Origin: Allomuricauda ruestringensis DSM 13258
GTDB lineage: Bacteria > Bacteroidota > Bacteroidia > Flavobacteriales > Flavobacteriaceae
DNA length: 64,000 nucleotides
Direction: 5' to 3'
Assembly: GCF_000224085.1 (NCBI RefSeq)
Contig: NC_015945.1
Span: 496,001 to 560,000 of the forward strand
This document shows positions 1 to 9,389 of the stretch, piece after piece. The translations under genes were made by a program, and so were the position numbers. Position 1 is the first letter of the stretch. Every line of letters starts with the position of its first letter. The notes under the pieces were generated by a model that was not told where the DNA came from, searched no databases, and worked only from the letters and a program-made list of their open reading frames with translations.

Positions 1-1435
1 TACTGCTCTGGTAATCGCTTCCATCTATACTGAATTCATACGCATCATTGTTTTCCGTATTGATGGTTACCGTATTGTTGACGCTCATATCGTCAATATC
101 GATACTTGAAATCTGTGGCATAGTTGAAATTTCTACGGACACCGCCCTACTCGCTTCGCAAACTATTCCGTTGGATTGATTGGTAACAGTCAAAGTATAT
201 TCTCCTGCTTCCGAAACCATAATGGATGGTGTTTGCTCACCTGTACTCCACTGGTAGGCATAATTCAGATTGGGTTGGGTTTCCCCAATTTCCAAACTTC
301 CAACGGCCTCGCAAATGACCGCTTCCTCATCAAAATTCAATACAGGTGTTTCTATGGCATTCAAAGTAAAGCTTTGGGTTGCATCATAACAATCAGGGTT
401 TGCCAAGGAGGTAGCCCTCACATAAATTATTTCAGAACCTCCAGTTGGCACATACTGTTTTTCCAAAGGATTCACACCTGCTTCGGCATCGGTTTGTGAG
501 CTATGGTAGCTGACCACAAAATCATTGGGGTTCATCCTGTTAAGCGCTTCCGAATTCTTGCTGTTCAAATCAAAAGACGTGTCCGCCTCGTAACAAAAAG
601 TTTCATCCGTTAGCATTCCAGTAACGGGCACCTCATTAAAAACAACCTGCACATCACTCACAATACTTTCGCTAGAAGTTGCGACCACAACACGGTACTG
701 ACCAGAATTTTGAACATTATGCGTCGCCCCATTGGCTCCCGCGATTAATTGATAACCACCTCCTGAGTCCATATACCATTCGTAATTAATGGCCCCAGAG
801 GTAAAGGCATCCAAAACCACATTGTCTCCCTCGCAAGCAGCAATGGGCGGTCCCAACAAATTGCTTACAATGGAACAATCCAATGCACTGTTCGGATAAT
901 CTAACCAGATATTTCCCGTAAACTGAATGGAAAAGCCCGAATTTATATTGCTAAAATTATTGATAAAGAGATAGTAGTCCTCTCCTGCTTCCACTTGAAG
1001 CCAATCCTCATAATGCACCGAATCCTCATCACCCGTAGGGTCTTCTCCTACTCCAACAAAGCTGGTATTTTCGCTATTATCAAAAAAATTACAACGGATA
1101 GGCTCCCCCAAATCACTACAATCGCTCGCACGGTAAAGGGCAAAATCCCAATCTTCGTTAGCGTTATGTCCTATATTAAAACCCAACTGACCAGATTCAG
1201 CGGTTCGAAAACGATACCAAGCCGAATTGGATTCAATCGCACCTGTAGTGGTCGGTTCCAAGCACCCACTAGATGCCGCACCATTAAAGTCATCAGTCCC
1301 AAAACCATTGGTTCCACCATTTATAGGTGTATTGCTGCATATAGGAACAGCACCAATACAATCTTGGGCCACCTGTGCTTGCACAGTTTGCCAAAATAAT
1401 AGCAACAATAAGGTCTTAGCAAAAAGTTTAATCAT
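1..1435 (-). CDS. Secreted T9SS-type adhesin-like protein, N-terminal 478 residues (partial at window edge)
   Basis: An open frame runs from an ATG at 1435 off the left edge without a stop. It begins with a signal peptide (MIKLFAKTLLLLLFWQTVQA). The first ~150 residues form a pre-peptidase-C/CUB-like region: SAWYRFRTAESGQLGF, then an aspartate-rich WDFALYRASDCSDLG segment and YYLFINNF. Ig-like/PKD-like repeats with paired cysteines follow, including the typical QWSTGEQTPSIMVSEAGEYT block. The last visible residues (NNTVTINTENNDAYEFSIDG) resemble the region just before the type B sorting domain of type IX secretion substrates. That C-terminal domain would lie outside the window. Likely exported across the outer membrane and surface-attached or released; the ligand is unknown. 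Function is inferred from architecture only. Confidence 0.75.
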   Translation of the reverse strand, partial: MIKLFAKTLLLLLFWQTVQAQVAQDCIGAVPICSNTPINGGTNGFGTDDFNGAASSGCLEPTTTGAIESNSAWYRFRTAESGQLGFNIGHNANEDWDFALYRASDCSDLGEPIRCNFFDNSENTSFVGVGEDPTGDEDSVHYEDWLQVEAGEDYYLFINNFSNINSGFSIQFTGNIWLDYPNSALDCSIVSNLLGPPIAACEGDNVVLDAFTSGAINYEWYMDSGGGYQLIAGANGATHNVQNSGQYRVVVATSSESIVSDVQVVFNEVPVTGMLTDETFCYEADTSFDLNSKNSEALNRMNPNDFVVSYHSSQTDAEAGVNPLEKQYVPTGGSEIIYVRATSLANPDCYDATQSFTLNAIETPVLNFDEEAVICEAVGSLEIGETQPNLNYAYQWSTGEQTPSIMVSEAGEYTLTVTNQSNGIVCEASRAVSVEISTMPQISSIDIDDMSVNNTVTINTENNDAYEFSIDGSDYQSS

Positions 1436-1541
1436 AAAAGACTGTAGGTTTGGATATTATAAAAGTACCGTGGTGCTTGCCTTAACAATAATTTATGTTG
1501 TCAAAGCCCCCATACCAGATGTTAAATCGATCATTAATGTA

Positions 1542-1549
1542 TATCTTTG
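1542..1549 (+). promoter_or_regulatory. Putative -7 box of the folE promoter
   Basis: TATCTTTG matches the Bacteroidota -7 consensus TAnnTTTG and lies 19 bases before the folE start codon. The -33 element is weak (GTTA near 1521). Confidence 0.45.
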
Positions 1550-1568
1550 CTCTCCTTAAGCAATAGCT

Positions 1569-2249
1569 ATGAAACTAGAGCAGGCATTGGAAGAACAATA
1601 TGAAGAAAGAGGAAACGACCACGTAGGTTCCTCATCGGACACACCTTTAAGAGAAGATGCTTTTGTATTGAGCGATGAAGAAAAAATCGAAAGAATACAA
1701 AAAAGCGTAAGGGAAATTATGCTTACCCTCGGCCTCGATTTGGATGACGACAGTTTAAAAGGTACACCCAAACGGGTGGCCAAAATGTACGTACAAGAAA
1801 TTTTTGGCGGATTGCATCCTGATAGAAAACCAAAGTCGTCAACTTTTGACAATAAGTACAAGTACGGTGAAATGTTGGTGGAAAAAAACATTGTAGTTTA
1901 CTCTACCTGCGAGCACCACTTGCTACCCATCGTTGGACGGGCGCATATCGCCTACATTTCCAACGGAACTGTGGTTGGCCTTTCCAAAATGAACCGTATT
2001 GTGGATTATTTTGCAAAGCGACCACAGGTACAGGAACGTATGAATATCCAAATTGTAAAGGAACTTCAAAAAGTATTGGAAACTAAGGATGTTGCCTGTG
2101 TTATCGATGCCAAACACCTTTGCGTAAATTCCAGGGGCATAAGGGATATTGATAGTAGTACCGTAACCGCTGAATATGGTGGGAAGTTTAAGGACGAAGC
2201 CACAAGAAGGGAATTTTTGGACTACATCAATCTCGATACCGAATTTTAA
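1569..2249 (+). CDS. folE: GTP cyclohydrolase I
   Basis: Converts GTP to 7,8-dihydroneopterin triphosphate, the first step of tetrahydrofolate (and pterin) synthesis, in the cytoplasm. The 226-residue length is normal for the family. The zinc ligands are visible: Cys114 and His117 in STCEHHLLP and Cys185 in HLCVNSRG. The conserved blocks GLSKMNRIVDYFAKRPQVQE and a C-terminal TAEYGGKF are also present. The acidic N-terminal ~35 residues are variable in the family. It starts a rightward gene run, 15 bp ahead of cysS, so the two are probably co-transcribed. The ATG follows a good -7 box. Confidence 0.97.
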   Translation: MKLEQALEEQYEERGNDHVGSSSDTPLREDAFVLSDEEKIERIQKSVREIMLTLGLDLDDDSLKGTPKRVAKMYVQEIFGGLHPDRKPKSSTFDNKYKYGEMLVEKNIVVYSTCEHHLLPIVGRAHIAYISNGTVVGLSKMNRIVDYFAKRPQVQERMNIQIVKELQKVLETKDVACVIDAKHLCVNSRGIRDIDSSTVTAEYGGKFKDEATRREFLDYINLDTEF

Positions 2250-2264
2250 ACACCAATCGTTTAA

Positions 2265-3746
2265 ATGCAATTGTACAAAGACCAATCCTTACGAATCCAT
2301 AATTCACTTACTGGAAAAAAAGACGTATTCAAACCTATAAACGAAGGCCATGTGGGCATGTACGTCTGCGGCCCCACCGTTTATAGCAATGTGCATTTAG
2401 GCAACTGCCGTACTTTTATGTCTTTCGACATGATTTTTCGTTACTTTAAGCACTTGGGGTACAAAGTGCGCTATGTTCGGAACATTACCGATGCAGGTCA
2501 TTTGGAAAATGATGCAGATGAAGGTGAGGACAAAATAGCCAAAAAGGCCAAGTTGGAGCAAATTGAACCCATGGAAGTGGTACAACGCTACACCGTGGAT
2601 TTCCATAATACCCTACAGCAATTCAACCTTTTGCCTCCAAGCATTGAACCCACGGCTACCGGCCATATCATAGAGCAAATAGAAATCATCAAGGAGATTC
2701 TTGAAAAAGGGTTCGCCTATGAGGCAAACGGTTCGGTTTATTTTGATGTGGTCAAGTTCAACCAAGATCACGATTACGGCAAGTTGAGCGGTAGAAAGTT
2801 GGAAGATATGATTACCAACACCCGCGAACTTACCGCACAGGATGAGAAAAGAAACCCACAGGATTTCGCCCTTTGGAAAAAAGCCGAACCACAACATATC
2901 ATGAGGTGGCCATCTCCATGGGGAGACGGCTTCCCGGGATGGCATTTGGAATGTACGGCCATGAGCACCAAATATCTGGGTGAGACTTTCGACATTCATG
3001 GAGGAGGAATGGATCTTAAATTCCCACACCACGAGTGCGAAATAGCACAAGCAGAAGCCAGTACGGGAAAATCTCCCGTAAACTATTGGATGCATGCCAA
3101 TATGTTGACCTTGAATGGTAGAAAAATGTCCAAATCCACAGACAATAATCTTTACCCTGCAGAGATTTTTAGTGGTGACAATAATATACTGAGCAAGCCA
3201 TACTCACCTTCAGTAGTCCGCTTTTTTATGATGCAAGCCCACTATACCAGTATTTTGGACCTTAGTGATGAAGCCTTGCAAGCCTCCGAAAAAGGATACA
3301 ACCGTTTAATGGATGCCCTGGATAGCATTGACAACCTCAAAACCGGTGACAAATCTGATTTTGATGTTGCTGCATGGAAGCAGAAATGCTACGATGCCAT
3401 GAACGACGACTTCAACACACCCATTTTAATTGCCCAATTGTTCGAGGCCGTAAAGCACATCAACCAAATCAAAGAGGACAAAGAATCTATTTCTACGGAA
3501 GACAAGGATATTTTGGACAGCACACTTAAAGCCTTTGTTTACGATGTACTTGGCATTGAAAACCAATCTATAACCAAAGATGATTCCAACACTTTGAACG
3601 GGGTTATGGAATTATTGATCGATATTAGAAATGAGGCACGTGCCAAAAAGGATTTTGCCACTTCCGACAAAATCAGGGACCAATTGGTTGCCTTGGGCAT
3701 TCAAATAAAAGATGGCAAGGACGGTACTACTTTTAGCGTAAATTAA
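2265..3746 (+). CDS. cysS: Cysteinyl-tRNA synthetase
   Basis: Class I aminoacyl-tRNA synthetase charging tRNA-Cys in the cytoplasm. It is 493 residues long, as expected. The HIGH-type signature is HLGN (about residues 44-47) in the [17 protein letters not shown] context. The zinc ligands are Cys35, the Cys of WHLECTAMS and the His/Glu of [10 protein letters not shown]. The KMSKS loop ([10 protein letters not shown]) lies near residue 287. The C-terminal DALR-type anticodon-binding domain is present, including the [20 protein letters not shown] helix. It begins 15 bp after folE. Nothing irregular was seen. Confidence 0.98.
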   Translation: MQLYKDQSLRIHNSLTGKKDVFKPINEGHVGMYVCGPTVYSNVHLGNCRTFMSFDMIFRYFKHLGYKVRYVRNITDAGHLENDADEGEDKIAKKAKLEQIEPMEVVQRYTVDFHNTLQQFNLLPPSIEPTATGHIIEQIEIIKEILEKGFAYEANGSVYFDVVKFNQDHDYGKLSGRKLEDMITNTRELTAQDEKRNPQDFALWKKAEPQHIMRWPSPWGDGFPGWHLECTAMSTKYLGETFDIHGGGMDLKFPHHECEIAQAEASTGKSPVNYWMHANMLTLNGRKMSKSTDNNLYPAEIFSGDNNILSKPYSPSVVRFFMMQAHYTSILDLSDEALQASEKGYNRLMDALDSIDNLKTGDKSDFDVAAWKQKCYDAMNDDFNTPILIAQLFEAVKHINQIKEDKESISTEDKDILDSTLKAFVYDVLGIENQSITKDDSNTLNGVMELLIDIRNEARAKKDFATSDKIRDQLVALGIQIKDGKDGTTFSVN

Positions 3747-3799
3747 TACAATCGTTCCTATCAAGAAATTTCTCTTGTGGAACTTTAACGTACTGAAAC

Positions 3800-4021
3800 A
3801 TGAAAAAAATATTGATAGCACCATTTGTACTATTGGTCAAGTTTTATCAATATTTTATTTCCCCCATGTTCCCTTCTACATGCCGCTACTCCCCCACTTG
3901 CTCACAATACACCTTGGAAGCCTTAAAAAAACATGGACTGTTCAAGGGCGGGTGGCTTTCCATCAAACGGATAGCGAGTTGTAACCCTTGGGGTGGAAGC
4001 GGTTATGACCCCGTTCCCTGA
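3800..4021 (+). CDS. yidD: Membrane protein insertion efficiency factor YidD
   Basis: A 73-residue inner-membrane-associated protein that helps YidC-dependent insertion. It shows the family core: [20 protein letters not shown] with the conserved cysteines, then [12 protein letters not shown] and a C-terminal [12 protein letters not shown]. The N-terminal ~18 residues form one amphipathic or membrane helix. In many bacteria yidD sits in the rpmH-rnpA-yidC cluster. Here it lies alone between cysS and lgt, a placement common in flavobacteria. The ATG at 3800 is preferred over one at 3775, which is in another frame. Confidence 0.94.
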   Translation: MKKILIAPFVLLVKFYQYFISPMFPSTCRYSPTCSQYTLEALKKHGLFKGGWLSIKRIASCNPWGGSGYDPVP

Positions 4022-4088
4022 AAATTGAACTTTAATTAACACCCTGCAACCGTTGAAAGTAGTTATATTAGTCCCAAAATTTATTTAA

Positions 4089-5051
4089 ATGTACTTTCTA
4101 GGATTTGACTGGAACCCCGAAGGAACCCTTTTTAAACTGGGTTTTTTACAGATAAAATATTACAATCTACTATGGATTGCAGCCTTTGTCCTTGGCTGGT
4201 TCATTATGAAAAAAATCTTCCTGAACGAAAAGAAATCCATGGAAAAACTGGATTCTCTTTTCATTTATACCGTGGTTTCCATAATGTTGGGAGCACGTTT
4301 GGGACATGTATTTTTTTATGATTGGGACTATTACAAGGACCACTTGGCAGAAATTCTTTTGCCCATTCGCGAAAGTGCAGACAGCTCTCTCTTCGGCATC
4401 ATCAATGGTTATGAGTTTACCGGATTTACCGGATTGGCCAGTCATGGAGCAACTATAGCTGCCATTATTGGCATTTGGTTGTACACCCGTAAATGGAAGG
4501 ACATTAAAATGCTTTGGTTGTTGGACAGGTTGGTTGTCCCATCGGCCATTGGAGCCGCTTTTGTAAGATTCGGTAATTTCTTCAATTCCGAGATCAATGG
4601 AAAAGTAGTGGACAAATCTTATTTTTTGGCCACAAGGTTTATCCGAGATTCGGATGATATGCCAGCATATCAAGCTATGGCACTTACCAAGGAACAAACC
4701 CCGAATGCCGCTTACAAAGCCATTCAACATAACCCGAAATTCTCGGAGATTTTACAATCCATTCCCTATCGCCATCCTGCCCAATTGTACGAAGCGATTT
4801 GCTACATTTTCGTGTTTATAGCCTTATACCTTTTATATTGGAAAACAGATTGGAAGAATAAACCGGGCTTTCTCTTCGGTTTGTTCATGGTGCTATTGTT
4901 TGTAGTTCGATTCTTTGTGGAGTTCTACAAGAAAAGTCAAGGTGGTTTCGAAGATTCATTGGGAATGCTCTCCACAGGACAATGGCTCAGTATTCCAATG
5001 ATATTTATTGGCATCTATTTTATGCTTAAACCGCCTCCTGTAGAACTTTAA
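4089..5051 (+). CDS. lgt: Prolipoprotein diacylglyceryl transferase
   Basis: Transfers diacylglycerol from phosphatidylglycerol to the lipobox cysteine of prolipoproteins; an integral inner-membrane enzyme. The protein has 320 residues and about seven hydrophobic segments. Signature motifs are GLASHGATIAAI (catalytic His near residue 114) and RFGNFFNSEINGK near residue 160, carrying the family Arg and Glu. RHPAQLYEA and a late FGLFMVLLFVVRFFVEF helix also fit. An extended hydrophilic loop between them (around residues 180-220, SDDMPAYQAMAL onward) is typical of Bacteroidota Lgt. The many lipoproteins in this window would be its substrates. The next gene starts 2 bp after the stop. Confidence 0.97.
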   Translation: MYFLGFDWNPEGTLFKLGFLQIKYYNLLWIAAFVLGWFIMKKIFLNEKKSMEKLDSLFIYTVVSIMLGARLGHVFFYDWDYYKDHLAEILLPIRESADSSLFGIINGYEFTGFTGLASHGATIAAIIGIWLYTRKWKDIKMLWLLDRLVVPSAIGAAFVRFGNFFNSEINGKVVDKSYFLATRFIRDSDDMPAYQAMALTKEQTPNAAYKAIQHNPKFSEILQSIPYRHPAQLYEAICYIFVFIALYLLYWKTDWKNKPGFLFGLFMVLLFVVRFFVEFYKKSQGGFEDSLGMLSTGQWLSIPMIFIGIYFMLKPPPVEL

Positions 5052-5052
5052 T

Positions 5053-5541
5053 ATGATGTACAAATTTGAAAAAATAGTCCTCTTAGTTTTAGTCCTTGTT
5101 CTGGCATCATGCAAAACGGAGTCTAAACAAGCACTTAAAACAGAATCCATATCCTTTACCAAGGAAGGGAATCTCGCCGTCATATCAACAGAAATAGATT
5201 CCATAAAGGCAAATTTTGATATAGAGATAGCAGAAACGGACTATGAGACCAAAACAGGGCTCATGTACAGAAAATCCATGGAAAAGGAGCAAGGAATGCT
5301 GTTCATACAGCCTACCGAGTCCTTGCAATACTTTTATATGAAGAACACAGAAATCCCTTTGGATATTATCTACATTAGTCAGGCCCAAAAAATTGTCAGC
5401 TTTCAAAAAAACGCAAAACCTTTTGATGAAAACACCCTACCCTCCAATGCACCTGCAAAATATGTACTGGAAATAAATGCTGGGCTTTCGGACCAACTAG
5501 GGTTGCAAGTGGGTGACAGTATTAGCTTTTCACGTAATTAA
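5053..5541 (+). CDS. DUF192 domain lipoprotein
   Basis: A 162-residue lipoprotein with signal peptide and lipobox LASC (Cys about residue 20). The rest is a DUF192 domain: IAETDYETKTGLMYRKSMEK, then EQGMLFIQP, MKNTEIPLDIIYI, and a C-terminal VLEINAGLSDQLGLQVGD. This family has a small barrel-like fold; its biochemical role is not established. It follows lgt by 2 bp and abuts the next gene directly, so lgt, this gene and the acetyltransferase form one transcript. Expected to be membrane-anchored in the periplasm. Confidence 0.9.
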   Translation: MMYKFEKIVLLVLVLVLASCKTESKQALKTESISFTKEGNLAVISTEIDSIKANFDIEIAETDYETKTGLMYRKSMEKEQGMLFIQPTESLQYFYMKNTEIPLDIIYISQAQKIVSFQKNAKPFDENTLPSNAPAKYVLEINAGLSDQLGLQVGDSISFSRN

Positions 5542-6075
5542 ATGCCCAAATATCTGTTAGAAAACCAAGCTTCGGAGCGATTGATCTTTCGAAAATTGAC
5601 AGCATCGGATTTTGATGATTGGCTGCCCTTTTATCACAATCCAAAATCTACGCAATTTTGGGAAGGGCTCCCCACAGACCCCGTTAAAGCTTGTCGAGAA
5701 CAGTTCAATCGGGTTTTTGAACGTTATGAGAACGATTTGGGCGGTATGAATGCCCTAATTTCAAAAGAATCGGGAGAATCGGGAGAATTGGTAGGGATCT
5801 GTGGCTTGCTTGTACAAACCGTGGATAATGTACAAGAATTGGAAATCGGTTATTCCATACTACCAAAGCATTGGTTGCAGGGCTACGCTATAGAAGCAGC
5901 CCAAAAATGTAAGAAGCATGCCTTTGACAATAGCTTTTCGGACTCTTTGATCTCCATTATTCATGTGGATAATGTACTATCCCAAAAAGTTGCCAAGAAA
6001 AATGGTATGTGCTTGGACAAAACCACGACCTACAAGGATAATCCAGTCCATATTTTTAGAGTGAATCGAGGATAA
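5542..6075 (+). CDS. GNAT family N-acetyltransferase (RimJ/RimL type)
   Basis: Cytoplasmic acetyl-CoA-dependent N-acetyltransferase of 177 residues. It begins with the RimJ/RimL-like opening ASERLIFRKLTASDFDDW. LVGICGLLVQ and LEIGYSILPKHWLQGYAIEA follow; the latter is the strand plus CoA-binding loop (Q/R-x-x-G-x-G/A-like, here WLQGYA). It ends with the VDNVLSQKVAKKNGM segment typical of the group. The substrate, a small amine or a protein N-terminus, cannot be told from sequence. It starts on the base after the DUF192 stop, indicating translational coupling. Confidence 0.88.
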   Translation: MPKYLLENQASERLIFRKLTASDFDDWLPFYHNPKSTQFWEGLPTDPVKACREQFNRVFERYENDLGGMNALISKESGESGELVGICGLLVQTVDNVQELEIGYSILPKHWLQGYAIEAAQKCKKHAFDNSFSDSLISIIHVDNVLSQKVAKKNGMCLDKTTTYKDNPVHIFRVNRG

Positions 6076-6106
6076 TCGTATTTTTGGGACAATACCATTT
6101 TACCAC

Positions 6107-7357
6107 ATGAAGCTACCCAAAAGCTACGCCATCCTAACACAAAACAATTCCAATACGCAGCAATTGGTGCATAACCTGCTCCACAACCAACCTATTGATG
6201 GTTTGGAGGAACTACAGCCATTGAACGGGCTGCTTTTTTCACGGTCAGAAATCAATCGCTACATGGATGAAGAAGAACGCCATGATATCAAAATTTTGAC
6301 CCAGAAAAGTGACCAAGCCTTAAAAACCATGAGCAGCGGCGAACAAAAAAAGGCCTTGCTCAATCATTTACTGCAACAAGATCCTGATTTTATGGTTTTG
6401 GTGAATCCTTTTGATAATTTGGATATGGCCACACAGACCAAGTTGAAAAAACAGCTTTTGGATATTGCTTCCAACAAAATCCTGGTTCAATTGGTGAGTC
6501 GATTGGATGATATATTGCCCAACACTTCCAACTTTTTTAAGCTTGACGGAGGTAATCTTCATCAATACGATTCGCCCGAAGCTTTTTGGAACGAAAACAA
6601 AAACGAACCCATCAGCTTTAGCGGTGCAATTCCACCACCCTTATCCCCGGTTAAAGTCGAGGGCACGGAATTGGTCAGTTTTAAAAAAGTATCCGTTAGT
6701 TTTGATGGGCGCCAAGTACTGGACCAAATCGATTGGACTATCCAAAAAGGCGAGTTTTGGCAATTGATCGGTCCTAATGGCAGCGGAAAATCCACCCTTC
6801 TATCCATGATTACAGGTGACAGCCATAAGGGCTACGGCCAAGATTTGACGATTTTCGGGCAAAAAAAAGGGAGTGGCGAAAGTGTTTGGGACCTTAAACA
6901 AAAAATCGGCTATTACACCCCTGCCATCACCAATACGTTTGGAGGCTATCACAGTCTGGAAAATATGATCATATCAGGCCTTCACGATTCCATTGGGCTC
7001 TACGTGCAACCTATGGATAGCGAAAAACATTTGGCCAACCAATGGTTAAACCTTTTAAACCTAAAGGGCAGAAAAGAAGACCACTTCCGAGATTTGACCA
7101 CTGGGGAAAAGCGGTTGGTAATGGTCGCAAGAGCCATGGTAAAGCACCCTCCGCTTCTTATTCTGGATGAGCCTACGGCGGGTCTGGACGATGCCAGCGC
7201 CAATCTTTTTGTTGCCCTAGTGAATAAAATTGCCAAAGAAAGCGACACGGCCATCGTTTTTGTTTCACACAGAAAAGAACCTCAATTACATCCAGAATAT
7301 ATTTTTGAGCTCCTTCCTTCGGAAAAAGGCTCTACAGGTATCAAAATACAATCTTAA
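6107..7357 (+). CDS. Tandem ABC ATPase (ModF-like) with degenerate first domain
   Basis: A 416-residue soluble ABC ATPase with two nucleotide-binding domains and no membrane segment. The second (about residues 190-400) is complete: Walker A GPNGSGKSTL, signature LTTGEKRLVMVARA, Walker B LLILDEPTAGLDD, switch His in VFVSHRKEP. The first (1-165) keeps a signature-like MSSGEQKKALL and a Walker-B-like DFMVLVNPFDNLD but has no recognisable Walker A loop. At the expected place is YAILTQNNSNTQQ. So probably only one competent ATP site remains. The two-domain layout resembles ModF/PhrA-type ATPases. The substrate or partner is unknown, and no permease gene is adjacent. Confidence 0.85.
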   Translation: MKLPKSYAILTQNNSNTQQLVHNLLHNQPIDGLEELQPLNGLLFSRSEINRYMDEEERHDIKILTQKSDQALKTMSSGEQKKALLNHLLQQDPDFMVLVNPFDNLDMATQTKLKKQLLDIASNKILVQLVSRLDDILPNTSNFFKLDGGNLHQYDSPEAFWNENKNEPISFSGAIPPPLSPVKVEGTELVSFKKVSVSFDGRQVLDQIDWTIQKGEFWQLIGPNGSGKSTLLSMITGDSHKGYGQDLTIFGQKKGSGESVWDLKQKIGYYTPAITNTFGGYHSLENMIISGLHDSIGLYVQPMDSEKHLANQWLNLLNLKGRKEDHFRDLTTGEKRLVMVARAMVKHPPLLILDEPTAGLDDASANLFVALVNKIAKESDTAIVFVSHRKEPQLHPEYIFELLPSEKGSTGIKIQS

Positions 7358-7382
7358 GCTGTTGTGCATTATGATTGAAATT

Positions 7383-7601
7383 CGTCAGTTCGAGTGATTT
7401 TTTGGTGGTTGAGCCCTTCGACTATGCTCAGGATAAACTAAAATCGAAACCAATAAAAAATTAATTGAATGTCCGCAATGTGTCATAATATTACCAACGT
7501 CACCCTGAACTTGATTCAGGGTCACATAAAGATGCTCATGTTCAGCAGGATGAGATGTTGAAACCTGCCTTTGCCAGCAGGCAGGCAAGTTCAACATGAC
7601 G
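7383..7601. repeat. Cluster of REP-like palindromes in a 500-bp gene-free stretch
   Basis: The 7358-7858 gap holds no convincing gene. It contains several flavobacterial REP-type units: CGTCAGTTCGAGTGATTTT at 7384, CCCTTCGACTATGCTCAGG at 7414, and a composite palindrome at 7498-7601. The composite is bounded by CGTCA/TGACG, with inner stems ACCCTGAA/TTCAGGGT and CCTGCC/GGCAGG. Smaller hairpins follow (CCTGCCAGCAGG near 7650, AAATTCCTTTGGAATTT near 7702). Related units occur near 12.5, 30.2 and 45.4 kb. Confidence 0.7.
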
Positions 7602-7858
7602 CCAAAAACATCATTATGACATTAAACGGACAATCAGTAAAAATTATACCTGCCAGCAGGTCGAGAATAAGAATTTCAAGTCAAAACCCGATTCTCGATA
7701 CAAAATTCCTTTGGAATTTCGAATTGACGGCTTTTGGCATACGAAGCCTTTATAATACACAACGGGGCAATCTTAATGTATTTATAAACAACAACTTAGT
7801 TAACTCATCCGTTTTTTTGCTATCTTATTGGGAATTCAAACGTTAACTATTCCCTCAC

Positions 7859-9322
7859 ATGCAAAAAATCAATGTTAAGCCAGGTGCCAAACTTGCAGAT
7901 TATAAGGCGTACGGATCCCTTTATTCCTCTGTTCTGGATTTTTTGGAACAGGCCAAAGAGCCTATCGAGTCACTTAAAGGATGTACCATTTGGATGATAA
8001 ATTCCACTGCCATTGGTGGTGGTGTGGCCGAAATGCTCCCTAGTCAAATGCGAATATTACGAGAACTTGGAGTATCTATCGAGTGGCTGGTTATCGAAGC
8101 TGAAAAAGATGCATTTTTCGATTTGACCAAACGTATCCACAATGCTATTCATGGCAGTGGTAACGGAGTTTTCACTGAAGAAGACCGAAAAATTTATGAA
8201 GAAGTCAATCAAAACAATCTTCCCAAAGCTTTGGAACTTATCAACGATGGCGATATTGTTGTGGTACACGACCCGCAACCCATGCCATTGGCGGCCATGA
8301 TCAAAAGGAAAAAGAACGTTTCCATTATTTGGCGGTGCCATATTGGTTTGGAAGAAGATACCGAGGTAACGGATGCCGTATGGAAATTTTTAGAGCCCTA
8401 TACCAACGATTACGATCATTTTGTATTCAGTTTACCGTCTTATGCACCAAAGTCGTTACAAAAAAGAACATCCATTATCCCTCCAGCGATTGACCCATTG
8501 AGCCATAAGAATCGAGAGCTACAATTACATAAATGCATTGGTATTTTGTATCAATCGGGAATTTTGGATGACCACAAGGCCATTCTTTATCACCGTTACA
8601 AGCATTTGGTAAGAAAAGTAATGCCCGATGGTTCTTTTGATTTTTTAGATGCGGATGAAAATCTGGATTTAATCTACCGTCCGATTATTACTGAAATATC
8701 TCGATGGGACAGACTGAAAGGTTTTAAGGAATTGATGGAAGCCTTTATTAAAATGAAATTGGACAATCGTAAAAATGGCGACCCGAAGAGCCTTGAATAC
8801 AAACGAATTGAAATGACCCTTTTGGTGATGGGTGGTCCCGACCCTGCTTTTGTATCTGATGACCCAGAGGGCAAGGAGGTTTTAAAGGAATTGACAGAGA
8901 CTTATAAAACGATAGATAGAAACATGCAGAACGACATTGCTATTTTGCTGCTTCCTTTGGACAATCCAAAAGAAAATGCTTTGATCGTGAATGCGCTTCA
9001 ACGAACCTCAAGTTTTATCGTCCAAAATTCCATCCAAGAAGGATTTGGACTTACCGCAACGGAGGCCATGTGGAAAAGGAAACCTGTTTTGGTATCCAAT
9101 GCGGCCGGACTCAAATATCAGGTAGTTCACAACAAAACGGGGCAAATTAATCCAGACCCAACCGATATTGAAAGTTTATCCAAAACCTTGGCCTATATGC
9201 TCAACCATCCAAAAGAGCGTGACAAATGGGGTTTTAATGGGCAGCTAAGGGTCATTCAGAACTTTACCTTGTTCAGCCAACTGGTTTCATGGCTCAAAGT
9301 ATTGTCAACTAACAAAGCATAG
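7859..9322 (+). CDS. GT4 glycosyltransferase, trehalose synthase (TreT)-like
   Basis: A 487-residue GT-B-fold enzyme, apparently cytoplasmic. The N-domain opens with the trehalose-synthase-like pattern CTIWMINSTAIGGGVAEMLPS and continues with VVHDPQPMPLA and WRCHIGLEEDTE. The C-domain has SRWDRLKGFKELMEAF, LLVMGGPDPAF and the GT4 E-x7-E motif region SIQEGFGLTATEAMWKRKPV (nucleotide-sugar phosphate binding). Closest described activities are trehalose synthase/phosphorylase (NDP-glucose or glucose-1-phosphate with glucose). The precise reaction is inference. It is monocistronic, follows the REP cluster and ends in a strong terminator. Confidence 0.85.
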   Translation: MQKINVKPGAKLADYKAYGSLYSSVLDFLEQAKEPIESLKGCTIWMINSTAIGGGVAEMLPSQMRILRELGVSIEWLVIEAEKDAFFDLTKRIHNAIHGSGNGVFTEEDRKIYEEVNQNNLPKALELINDGDIVVVHDPQPMPLAAMIKRKKNVSIIWRCHIGLEEDTEVTDAVWKFLEPYTNDYDHFVFSLPSYAPKSLQKRTSIIPPAIDPLSHKNRELQLHKCIGILYQSGILDDHKAILYHRYKHLVRKVMPDGSFDFLDADENLDLIYRPIITEISRWDRLKGFKELMEAFIKMKLDNRKNGDPKSLEYKRIEMTLLVMGGPDPAFVSDDPEGKEVLKELTETYKTIDRNMQNDIAILLLPLDNPKENALIVNALQRTSSFIVQNSIQEGFGLTATEAMWKRKPVLVSNAAGLKYQVVHNKTGQINPDPTDIESLSKTLAYMLNHPKERDKWGFNGQLRVIQNFTLFSQLVSWLKVLSTNKA

Positions 9323-9332
9323 TTATAAATAA

Positions 9333-9360
9333 ACAAAGGGCCTTTTAAAAGGCCCTTTGT
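9333..9360. terminator. Bidirectional intrinsic terminator between GT4 gene and secDF
   Basis: A perfect 28-base palindrome (arms ACAAAGGGCCTTTT and AAAAGGCCCTTTGT) lies between two convergent genes, so it can stop transcription from both sides. Confidence 0.85.
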
Positions 9361-9389
9361 TATAAAGTGTAATATAAAAAAACGAAAAA

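Noticed and set aside
7571..7846. 91-codon rightward ORF upstream of the GT4 gene
   Set aside because: It is built from REP palindromes and has no domain or ribosome-binding context.
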